DNA of 64,000 nt, from contig NC_091134.1 of NCBI RefSeq assembly GCF_041381155.1, positions 1,360,001-1,424,000 of the forward strand, written 5' to 3'. Within the stretch, counting starts at the first letter, position 1. Each line of letters opens with the position of its first letter. The notes beneath the pieces are model-generated. The model ran no database searches. It saw only the letters and a program-made list of their open reading frames with translations, and was not told where the DNA came from. A program made the position numbers and the translations under genes. Of this stretch, positions 1-10,943 are shown piece by piece. The DNA is from Argopecten irradians. Lineage: Eukaryota > Mollusca > Bivalvia > Pectinida > Pectinidae.

Positions 1-3000
1 AGTAGTTAGGTCTGTAACAATAGAAAGAGGAGAATATTATCAGACATCACATCGTAGACCGTGGTTAGGTCTGTAACAATAGAAAGAGGATAATATTATC
101 AGACATCACATCGTAGACCGTGGTTAGGTCTGTAACAATAGAAAGGGGATATTATTGTCAGACATCACATCGTAGACCGTGGTTAGGTCTGTAACAATGT
201 AAAGGGGATATTATTGTCAGACATCACATCGTAGACCGTGGTTAGGTCTGTAACAATAGAAAGAGGAGAATATTATCAGACATCACATCGTAGACAGTGG
301 TTAGGTCTGTAACAATAGAAAGAGGAGAATATTATCAGACATCACATCGTAGACCGTGGTTAGGTCTGTAACAATGTAAAGAGGATAATATTGTCAGACA
401 TCACATCCTCGACAGTAGTTAGGTCTGTAACAATAGAAAGAGGATAATATTGTCAGACATCACATCGTAGACCGTGGTTAGGTCTGTAACAAAGTAAAGA
501 GGATAATATTGTCAGACATCACATCCTCGACAGTAGTTAGGTCTGTAACAATAGAAAGAGGAGAATATTATCAGACATCACATCGTAGACCGTGGTTAGG
601 TCTGTAACAATAGAAAGAGGATAATATTGTCAGACATCACATCGTAGACCGTGGTTAGGTCTGTAACAATAGAAAGAGGATATTATTGTCAGACATCACA
701 TCGTAGACCGTGGTTAGGTCTGTAACAATGTAAAGGGGATATTATTGTCAGACATCACATCGTAGACCGTGGTTAGGTCTGTAACAATAGAAAGAGGAGA
801 ATATTATCAGACATCACATCGTAGACAGTAGTTAGGTCTGTTACAACATCGTAGACAGTGGTTAGGTCTGTAACAATAGAAAGGGGATATTATTGTCAGA
901 CATCACATCGTAGACCGTGGTTAGGTCTGTAACAATGTAAAGAGGATATTATTGTCAGACATCACATCGTAGACAGTGGTTAGGTCTGCAATAATGTAAA
1001 GAGGAGAATATTGTCAGACATCACATCGTAGACCGTGGTTAGGTCTGTAACAATGTAAAGAGGAGAATATTATCAGACATCACATCGTAGACCGTGGTTA
1101 GGTCTGTAACAATGTAAAGAGGATAATATTGTCAGACATCACATCGTAGACAGTGGTTAGGTCTGTAACAATAGAAAGAGGATAATATTGTCAGACATCA
1201 CATCGTAGACCGTGGTTAGGTCTGTAACAATGTAAAGAGGATAATATTGTCAGACATCACATCGTAGACCGTGGTTAGGTCTGTAACAATGTAAAGAGGA
1301 TAATATTGTCAGACATCACATCGTAGACCGTGGTTAGGTCCGTAACAATGGAAAGAGGATAATATTGTCAGACATCACATCGTAGACAGTGGTTAGGTCC
1401 GTAACAATGTAAAGAGGATAATATTATCAGACATCACATCGTAGACCGTGGTTAGGTCCGTAACAATGTAAAGGGATAATATTGTCAGACATCACATCGT
1501 AGACAGTGGTTAGGTCCGTAACAATGTAAAGAGGATAATATTGTCAGACATCACATCGTAGACCGTGGTTAGGTCCGTAACAATGGAAAGAGGATAATAT
1601 TGTCAGACATCACATCGTAGACCGTGGTTAGGTCTGTAACAATGTAAAGAGGATAATATTATCAGACATCACATCGTAGACCGTGGTTAGGTCTGTAACA
1701 ATGTAAAGAGGATAATATTGTCAGACATCACATCGTTGACAGTGGTTAGGTCCGTAACAATAGAAAGAGGAGAATATTATCAGACATCACATCGTAGACC
1801 GTGGTTAGGTCTGTAACAATGTAAAGAGGATAATATTATCAGACATCACATCGTAGACCGTGGTTAGGTCTGTAACAATGTAAAGAGGATAATATTGTCA
1901 GACATCACATCGTAGACAGTGGTTAGGTCTGTAACAATGTAAAGAGGATAATATTGTCAGACATCACATCGTAGACAGTGGTTAGGTCTGTAACAATGTA
2001 AAGAGGATAATATTGTCAGACATCACATCGTAGACAGTGGTTAGGTCCGTAACAATGTAAAGAGGATAATATTGTCAGACATCACATCGTAGACAGTGGT
2101 TAGGTCTGTAACAATGTAAAGGGGATATTATTGTCAGACATCACATCGTAGACCGTGGTTAGGTCCGTAACAATGGAAAGAGGATAATATTGTCAGACAT
2201 CACATCGTAGACCGTGGTTAGGTCTGTAACAAAGTAAAGAGGATAACATTGTCAGACATCACATCGTTGACAGTGGTTAGGTCCGTAACAATAGAAAGAG
2301 GAGAATATTATCAGACATCACATCGTAGACAGTGGTTAGGTCTGTAACAATGTAAAGAGGATAATATTATCAGACATCACATCGTAGACCGTGGTTAGGT
2401 CTGTAACAATGTAAAGAGGATATTGTTGTCAGACATCACATCGTAGACAGTGGTTAGGTCTGTAACAATGTAAAGGGGATATTATTGTCAGACATCACAT
2501 CGTAGACAGTGGTTAGGTCTGTAACAATAGAAAGGGGATATTATTGTCAGACATCACATCGTAGACCGTGGTTAGGTCTGTAACAATGTAAAGAGGATAT
2601 TATTGTCAGACATCACATCGTAGACAGTGGTTAGGTCTGCAACAATGTAAAGAGGAGAATATTATCAGACATCACATCGTAGACAGTGGTTAGGTCTGTA
2701 ACAATAGAAAGAGGAGAATATTATCAGACATCACATCGTAGACCGTGGTTAGGTCTGTAACAAAGTAAAGAGGATAATATTGTCAGACATCACATCCTCG
2801 ACAGTAGTTAGGTCTGTAACAATAGAAAGAGGAGAATATTATCAGACATCACATCGTAGACCGTGGTTAGGTCTGTAACAATAGAAAGAGGATAATATTA
2901 TCAGACATCACATCGTAGACCGTGGTTAGGTCTGTAACAATAGAAAGGGGATATTATTGTCAGACATCACATCGTAGACCGTGGTTAGGTCTGTAACAAT

Positions 3001-4826
3001 GTAAAGGGGATATTATTGTCAGACATCACATCGTAGACCGTGGTTAGGTCTGTAACAATAGAAAGAGGAGAATATTATCAGACATCACATCGTAGACAGT
3101 AGTTAGGTCTGTTACAACATCGTAGACAGTGGTTAGGTCTGTAACAATAGAAAGGGGATATTATTGTCAGACATCACATCGTAGACCGTGGTTAGGTCTG
3201 TAACAATGTAAAGAGGATTTTATTGTCAGACATCACATCGTAGACAGTGGTTAGGTCTGCAACAATGTAAAGAGGAGAATATTATCAGACATCACATCGT
3301 AGACAGTGGTTAGGTCTGTAACAATAGAAAGAGGAGAATATTATCAGACATCACATCGTAGACCGTGGTTAGGTTTGTAACAAAGTAAAGAGGATAATAT
3401 TGTCAGACATCACATCCTCGACAGTAGTTAGGTCTGTAACAATAGAAAGAGGAGAATATTATCAGACATCACATCGTAGACCGTGGTTAGGTCTGTAACA
3501 ATGTAAAGGGGATATTATTGTCAGACATCACATCGTAGACAGTGGTTGGGTCTGTAACAATGTAAAGAGGATAATATTGTCAGACATCACATCGTAGACA
3601 GTGGTTAGGTCTGTAACAAAGTAAAGAGGATAATATTGTCAGAGATCACATCGTAGACCGTGGTTAGGTCTGTAACAATGTAAAGGGGATATTATTGTCA
3701 GACATCACATCATAGACAGTGGTTAGGTCTGTAACAATGTAAAGAGGATAATATTGTCAGACATCACATCGTAGACCGTGGTTAGGTCTGTAACAATGTA
3801 AAGAGGATATTATTGTCAGACATCACATCGTAGACCGTGGTTAGGTCTGTAACAATGTAAAGAGGATATTATTGTCAGACATCACATCGTAGACAGTGGT
3901 TAGGTCCGTAACAATGGAAAGATGATAATATTGTCAGACATCACATAGTAGACCGTGGTTAGGTCTGTAACAATGTAAAGGGGATATTATTGTCAGACAT
4001 CACATAGTAGACAGTGGTTAGGTCCGTAACAAAGTAAAGGGGATATTATTGTCAGACATCACATCGTAGACAGTGGTTAGGTCCGTAAAAATGGAAAGAT
4101 GATAATATTGTCAGACATCACATCGTAGACCGTGGTTAGGTCTTCTGTAACAATGTAAAGAGGATAATATTATCAGACATCACATCGTAGACCGTGGTTA
4201 GGTCTGTAACAAAGTAAAGAGGATATTATTGTCAGACATCACATCGTAGACAGTGGTTAGGTCCGTAAAAATGGAAAGATGATAATATTGTCAGACATCA
4301 CATCGTAGACCGTGGTTAGGTCTGTAACAATGTAAAGAGGATAATATTATCAGACATCACATCGTAGACCGTGGTTAGGTCTGTAACAAAGTAAAGAGGA
4401 TATTATTGTCAGACATCACATCCTCGACAGTAGTTAGGTCTGTAACAATGTAAAGAGGATAATATTGTCAGACATCACATCGTAGACCGTGGTTAGGTCT
4501 GTAACAATGTAAAGAGGATAATATTATCAGACATCACATCGTAGACCGTGGTTAGGTCTGTCACAATGGAAAGAGGATATTATTGTCAGACATCACATCG
4601 TAGACAGTGGTTAGGTCTGTAACAATAGAAAGAGGATATTATTGTCAGACATCACATCGTAGACAGTGGTTAGGTCCGTAACAATGTAAAGAGGATAATA
4701 TTGTCAGACATCACATCCTCGACAGTAGTTAGGTCTGTAACAATGTAAAGAGGATATTATTGTCAGACATCACATCGTAGACAGTGGTTAGGTCCGTAAC
4801 AATGAAAAGATGATGATATTGTCAGG
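1..4826. repeat. 59-bp tandem array (minisatellite)
   Basis: About 80 head-to-tail copies of a 59-bp unit containing GTGGTTAGGTCTGTAACAAT and CAGACATCACATCGTAGAC; the array already runs at base 1, so its true start is outside the window. Copies differ at a few recurring sites (CCGTGG/CAGTGG, ATAGAAAG/TGTAAAG/AGTAAAG, CATCGTAG/CATCCTCG), and variants recur in blocks. Two half-length units (near 840 and 3,111) mark internal duplications. In the minus-strand direction the array follows exon 3 of the cysteine-rich gene at 4,977-9,025, so it should lie in that gene's last intron. No open frame of note. Confidence 0.97.
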
Positions 4827-4976
4827 CTTATTATCTTAAACCTGTTGGTATTAGACTGGACTGTACACTTTTACAGGCACTTGTCATCATATATATAAAG
4901 GCATCGTCAGAACAGTAGTAATTTTATTATACCATATATAGCAAATTTCTTCAGAATAGTAAGACACTTCACTTAC

Positions 4977-7900
4977 CTACATTGTAAAGCTGTATTGTGA
5001 ACACATGTCCTCATTCCGGCCACGTCACAAGGGTTGACATAGCAACGATACTGTCGTCTACCATCGGGACAGCCATCTATGTAGTCATCATAAAATAGTT
5101 ATCAACATGCGAAATTACAGATAGCTCAACTGTTTTCGCTTCATTAAGATACAATCTTTTTTTCTATTTCTCGTTATTTCTCGAAAACATATGACAGTGT
5201 GAACTGAATTAACTTCACATAAAATATTTATTTTCATTAGTTGATTGTTAAAAAAATATACTTACCGATATAGCTTCCAATTGCCAACGATATTGAAACT
5301 GAAGTGAAAAGATTTACATAAAAATACTCTCCGAGATATATATTTATATGACTGAATTATAGATTTTAAGTTAGAAATATAATTTCCATTGCTTGTGTAC
5401 AAAATGTATAATTTTGATTGGTCCGATCTTTATTTCCTTAGAAGTTGAATCATAAGAGAAGACAAAATTGTTTGGTTTATTGCATTGACCTCCTATTAAA
5501 AGCCATGGTCATTTAAAGATGCTCCACCGCCGACAGAGCATAAATGATATTCATCATTTAAGCAATAATTGGTGTTTAATCGTGTATACATATGTCTATT
5601 TAACACAAAAAATAACGTAAAATAATTTATTTCGCCTTTGGTGCATGCGCAATCATTATTTCATTCCATATAAGATACAGTGCCACGGATAGTTTCGGGA
5701 TGCAATTATTTTTTTCATATTTTTAGCTTGAAGTAAAATTAAAAGCTCAAGCTTTTCAATGGTAGTAATGGTGTAAATTAGTAACTTTTGTAACTGAAGA
5801 ACAATTCTTAATCGTCTGCTCCTGTTTTTGATAGTGAAAAAATATCATTTTATGAGCGGTGAAGCATTTTTAAGGACGGCGGTCCGGTAGGTGTGATATC
5901 TTGCGTGTGTGAAGTGCGAGGTGTGTGTTCTGGGAGACTGCGGTACATTCGCGTTGTATCTTCTTGTATAGTGGAACTCTTTCCCTTTGTATAGAGCTTA
6001 TAAATTTATAACTGAAGCATGCCGCTGAATGAAGACACCAAGCAATACACCCCATCGGACCACATTTTACAGACAACGTGTGAACGAGTCGTCTCATTTC
6101 CTGTATCCTGAGCACTAAGCAGAAGCAGAAACTACCACTTTAATATTCTATGGTGTGTCGCTGTCAGGGGACAAAACTCAAGCGAATGCCAAATGTGAGA
6201 GACGTTAGGAAGAAGAGAACGATAATATTCTATATGTAGTCGCCTTTCACGAATCATGCAATAGGGACGACAGACATAATTCTTACGTCCTTCTTGCTCT
6301 ACTTGACATAGATGACTAAAACTGAACGAAACTTTACAGATAGAAATAAAACAATGTTATGAGACCGTTCATATGTTCCATCAGTAAAGCATTAGAGAAA
6401 CAATAGATAGAGGAGGGAAGCAATGTTTAACTTGGTACATTCCCTATAAGCCATCCAGGTAGGACGTGTGAATTGTAGCTGTTGTCCGTATTGCATGCTT
6501 TCATAAAATTGACTAAATGAAGGATTTTTATATTTTCTATTTATCTTAACTGGTTTTTTTTAACTGAACGGTTCCTTAAATACTGCTCACATTTGGCCTT
6601 CGGTTGAGCGCTCGCCCTGTGAGGATGACTCTGGATTCTATCACCTGGCCGAGACACACTATAGTCTATAAAAGTGGTAACTTCTTCTTCTGCTTGCCGC
6701 TCAACAAAAAGAAGTGGAACGATTGTTTTGTCAATTGACTTTAGACTATGGCGTGTTTCGGCCACGGGATATAACCCATAGACTGCTCCATAAGGGCGTG
6801 CGCTCAACTTCAATTTTGATATAAATAATGAGGTGTCAACAGAGACGTTAGGTAGAAAAAGTAATTTAGGTTAGAAAACGTTAGACTGCCGTAGTGTGTG
6901 AAACAGTCTTCAAAACTTATTGCGGACAATAAGAAACAAAAAGATCTTCCGCTGAATGTTTCACGTTTCGGATAGTCAATTATATTTCTATTTGTTTGAG
7001 CTTAGTTTTTGTGCCGACCTCAATTGAACTAAGTGTTAAAGGCTTTAAGCACTATATGGTGCGACATGGAACATGTATACATATTTGTCTTGGCTGACTT
7101 CATATACTTGAAATATAACTTTGTGTTATTTGTTTAATTGCATAAGGCATCGCGCACTTCATACACGCTACATACCACATACATAGGAGGCCCTCTTACA
7201 TCACCCTGGCTTTTAATAGGACGTTAATTAAATAATAAAAAAAACCAAATGATGTAACTTGATATATGTCATTTGATAGTCATACCATTGATATAATTGT
7301 TGTGCATTGTGCCTCTTACACTGTTTTACATTATCCATTGCAAGTCTATGAAATAAATCTTCCTGCATTTTGGTATTGCGAACTTACACTAGAATTGATC
7401 ACAAGTGTAATTTAAAATGAATGCATTTGAGTCTACCAGGTAAATCAACTATTTGTTATCATTCCGCCTAATTCTAACAAACATATTAATGATGGTTAAA
7501 GATGCTCCACCGCCGACAGAGCATAAATGATATCCATTATTTGAACAATAATTGGTGTTTAATCGTGTAACTATATGTCTAATTAACACAAAACATGATA
7601 TAAAATAATTTACTTCTCCTTTGGTGCATGCGCAATCAGTACTTTATTCCATATAGGATATAGAGTCACGGATTTTTTTTCGGGATGCATCTAATTATTT
7701 TTTCATATTCTTAACTTGAAGTAAAATTAGAAGCTCAAACTTTTCAATGGTGGTAATGGTTTAAATTAAGTAACTTTTGTAACTGAAGAAAAATACTAAA
7801 ACCCCTGTTCCTGTTTTTGATAGTGGAAAAATAATATTTGTCAGCGGTGGAGCATCTTTAACAAACCTACATAGAACAGAAAGAACATCACCTATGGTTA

Positions 7901-9025
7901 AATATAATTTTCATCTCAAATTTGAATTTATGACGTATGGTAAAAAGGATTTCACCAGCCCCGCCATATGCAAGACAAAGTTACATGAACCGGGAAACAT
8001 TAAAACTGTTATATTTTATGACTGTTATTGATAGAACATTAATTTTATAATACACATTTGTATAGTATTCTATACACACGTCTTTTTACAGGATTTGAAT
8101 TGTTCTGATATCGAATTATCGATTAATGATATATTTATTGATTATTTATTTAATCATTAAAATCGAAACTCAAAAGGGTGGAAATAGATGATAATCCATG
8201 ATTCATATGTTAAGTACCATCTTGTTTACTTAGACTATAGTTAGATTCAATATTACTCTTAGGCGTTTTATATGCGTTTTTTAACTAATTCATCCGTTGT
8301 CAATATAATGACCGGTGTGGGTGTGTTGCTTGGTGTTTTTATCGGCATGATTTAGTGATATAGCACTATAAAAAGGCAACAGTTTCACTATACAAGAAGA
8401 CACAACACGAATATACCACAGTCTCCCATAACACACACCACCCACTACATACACGCAGGATACCACAGACACACCATCGTCTACAAAAGTGGTAGTCTCT
8501 GCTCCTGCTTAGCGCTCAGTATACAGGGAGTGGGACGACTGGTTCGCCCGTTGTCAATATAATGTCACCGGTTGGAATGTGCTTGTTCGGTGTATTTGAC
8601 AACATTTTTCAGTTATATAATACTATTGAAAGGATAATGAACTCACTATTACAACAATAATAAAAAAAACCAGAAATATACCGCTGACAATCACAACATA
8701 GACATTCATACATGCTACACAATGCTTAAATTATTTTAGCTCTAAATAGGCTGTTAACCAATTATGTCTGAGGCTATGGTGACCAGTATAAGAATCCTGT
8801 AATTTTACGGTAAGTAAGCTCCGCTATAAACTGACAATATGTAATTTTATTTTCACTTTCAAGTACTTACTGTACAACGCAGTACATTTTTGTAGTTATA
8901 ATTGAAGAATAAAATATATGAGAAACCCTAGATTTAAGAAAATATATATTTGGAAAACTATTCCTGCTAGTCGGATGTTTTTACTTACCTAGCACCACGC
9001 AGCATTGTAGTACAAAACCTTTCAT
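4977..9025 (-). CDS. Small secreted cysteine-rich protein, copy 1 (partial: exons 1-3)
   Basis: Three minus-strand exons join in frame. Exon 1 is 8,989-9,025 (MKGFVLQCCVVL then one base; donor GTAAGT). Exon 2 is 5,266-5,298 (33 nt, completes a hydrophobic signal peptide ending about SLAIGSYI). Exon 3 is 4,977-5,076 (100 nt, DGCPDGRRQYRC, then YVNPC, and two more cysteines; donor GTAAGT). Intron phases are 1, 1 and 2. Five cysteines are visible, spaced x8, x4, x7, x7, exactly as in the paralogue at 10,944-14,544. The last exon (the ANYC-x-GC part) is not found between 4,827 and 4,970, so it must lie beyond the 59-bp array. The large intron between exons 1 and 2 holds two TTAA-type MITEs and several SINE-like copies. 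It is presumably an extracellular, disulfide-rich protein; its function is unknown. It resembles cysteine-rich modules of molluscan secreted proteins that I know only from memory. Confidence 0.72.
5468..6290 (-). mobile_element. SINE-like element (family S), interrupted by a MITE
   Basis: Left piece 5,468-5,512 matches the reverse of the common 3' tail (CTATTAAAAGCCATGGTCAT). The right piece from 5,874 continues AGGACGG and the element body to about 6,290. The TTAA-flanked MITE at 5,517-5,869 splits it. It is the same family as the copy at 19,835-20,365. Confidence 0.75.
5517..5869. mobile_element. MITE, TTAA target (copy 1)
   Basis: A 353-bp non-coding element with inverted ends AGATGCTCCACCGCCGAC and GAGCGGTGAAGCATTT, flanked on both sides by TTAA (5,513-5,516 and 5,870-5,873). 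It sits inside a SINE-like element whose two halves resume across it, which fixes the insertion point. TTAA targets are typical of piggyBac-type transposases; the parent transposon is not seen here. Confidence 0.85.
6575..6840. repeat. Two SINE-like fragments in inverted orientation
   Basis: 6,590-6,730 reads the family-S body in the plus sense (TTTGGCCTTCGGTTGAGCGC, CTGGCCGAGACACAC). 6,735-6,840 reads the same region backwards (GTGTTTCGGCCACGG, GCGCTCAACTTC). Together they form a head-to-head foldback. Confidence 0.6.
7140..7245 (+). mobile_element. SINE-like 3' end (family S)
   Basis: Contains CATACACGCTACATACCACA and ends with CACCCTGGCTTTTAATAGGA, then CGTTAATTAAATAATAAAA. This is the plus-sense 3' tail shared by the family. 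Confidence 0.65.
7500..7857. mobile_element. MITE, TTAA target (copy 2)
   Basis: Same family and orientation as 5,517-5,869, 358 bp. The ends AGATGCTCCACCGCCGAC and GTCAGCGGTGGAGCATCT are near-perfect inverted repeats, with TTAA at 7,496-7,499 and 7,858-7,861. Confidence 0.88.
8285..8775 (+). mobile_element. Two consecutive SINE-like copies (family S)
   Basis: CCGTTGTCAATATAATG occurs at about 8,295 and again at about 8,550. Each is followed by the body sequence with CACTATAAAAAGGC or CTATTGAAAGGA. The second runs to a decayed tail (TAGGCTGTTAACCA) near 8,760. It lies in the first intron of cysteine-rich copy 1. Confidence 0.6.
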
Positions 9026-10943
9026 GATTAAACAGAGAGGAGAGGAGTTGTTGCTGGCGTCGGATGTTGTAGATATACTGACCTCTTAACACGTGATTGA
9101 TAAAAATATTCCCTACTTAAACTTCTCATATTAAACCGGAAACGTAAATAGGCACAGAGACTCAAGTAGATGTTACTTATCTGTTCTCCTTATACGTATA
9201 TATTACATTTATACACATGGTAGTGGTGTTTATCGAAATATGATGGTGGTCTGGCCAAATTAAAAAGAATTTTCTCTTTATTTGATATTTATACATCTTC
9301 ATATAGACTTCATTCTATCCTACATGTATAAAACGTGTTGAGTTATCAGAAATAGTTTTCTTTCAATTGTAACTTCCAAATCAAGCTCCAGAATGAAAAG
9401 TACCGACGAACTTACGATATTGGTCTCTTTCTCGCGATTTGATGGTAAGTTAATATGTATTGTGTGATGCCTGTAAGAAATCCATATGTTAACCAAATTT
9501 TTCATTCTGTTCTGCTTGATTTTTTAATTCTGTTTTACATCTATCATCACAATGACGTGGCGGTACCATAATTTCATTGAGGAGGAAAACCGTTATACCC
9601 AGAGGACAACCATCGACCTACGACCTGTACCTATAACAACAACCTCAAGTAGGCATTATACCCCGGAAATAAAGATCGGGGGTTGGTGATGAAATTCAAG
9701 ACTTTATGTTGATGAATGACGTAGACAGAGGTCGGCACTGTCTCCAGTATACTCATGTCTTTACATGTGTATCATAAGCATGTCACTTGTTATATACATA
9801 GGAGTGGTTTGTTCACATGTTAGAACTGACATAGTAAAGACATTCACATAAGATACAGCGTCATGAATTTGATGTGAAGCACCATTTCGGTGTATTGACA
9901 GAAACACTACGTATTCACAGTAACTATTAATTTGGCTGTGGTAGTAATAACAAGTTAAAGTTATATTTTCCATAACCGGGCAAAATTTTTATTACATATT
10001 TATTCTTCATTAATCTATTGAAAACAATAAGGTTAAATTATTTAAGCTATGAAAATCATTCAAATGGCTTCATATGGCGTATAAACGTAAGTTATAACAC
10101 AGAAATTATGTACTATAAAATTGTTGTCTTTTATGCCATGTGTTTGTTTAAATTGAAACATACCTGCAGAAATCAATTTACAATTACCAATAACTGTAAA
10201 CATTTTAAATGAAATTGTAGACCACAATTTAGCTTCATGGTCTGACCGTATGTACTCATTTTACTTCACTATAGAAGCAAATATAATGATTTTAGCAGTA
10301 CTGCCAATAATCATTTTCAGCTCTTATTTGTATGTGTAAAATTAAAACCAATACATTGAAAGTACTGTAATTCTCAAAATGTTGGTAACTTTTGATGGTG
10401 AACCACATATCAAAAACTCATCTCGATCCGTGAGTATGAAAAATATGGCACATATAACTTTAACTAAACTAATATTCAAAGATTTAAACATAAGCGTTTG
10501 GTAATACAGTAAAATGCTCCGTCATAAAAGATTAAACAAACGATAAATCATATTAAAATACACTTACACAAAATGTAATCCCTGCAAATGCCTTAAGGTG
10601 AAAGGTATTAGATTCTAAGAAGCAAGCGGGCTTTTCTTTAACACGTAAGCTTCTTCAAACTAGAATCGGGTTGTGGCTTCTGAGCATTTAATATAGTATA
10701 GATCAAAGTTGATTTCAAAACAGATAAATAACAAATACATAACAAAGATGCTTTCCATTTGCATTTTTATTACATGTATAAGAATTCCCATGACACCATC
10801 TCCTAGAATACAATATTAACTTCTTTCAGCTTTTGATATAAGTTCTTTTGCATACCGCACCTATTATGGTGGTCTCGATCAAGGAAGCCTATAATATTTT
10901 AAATGACATGGTCAAAGCTAGATAGAAAAACATAATATATAGA
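9026..10943. other. Intergenic stretch between the two cysteine-rich genes
   Basis: AT-rich, with no convincing exon. 9,580-9,690 resembles the reverse of the tRNA-headed SINE at 42,706 (GGAGGAAAACC, ACCCAGAGG, CATCGACCTAC) but is strongly diverged. Upstream of the copy-1 start (minus sense) lies a pyrimidine-rich leader and a possible TATA-like GTATATC near 9,070. I see nothing else. Confidence 0.5.

Noticed and set aside
1-4826. CRISPR-like regular repeat spacing
   Set aside because: Units are contiguous 59-bp copies with no unique spacers, in a eukaryotic setting.
5870-6115. Open frame on the minus strand
   Set aside because: It is a chance frame through the family-S SINE body; a related frame appears at the same place in the copy at 19,871-20,068.
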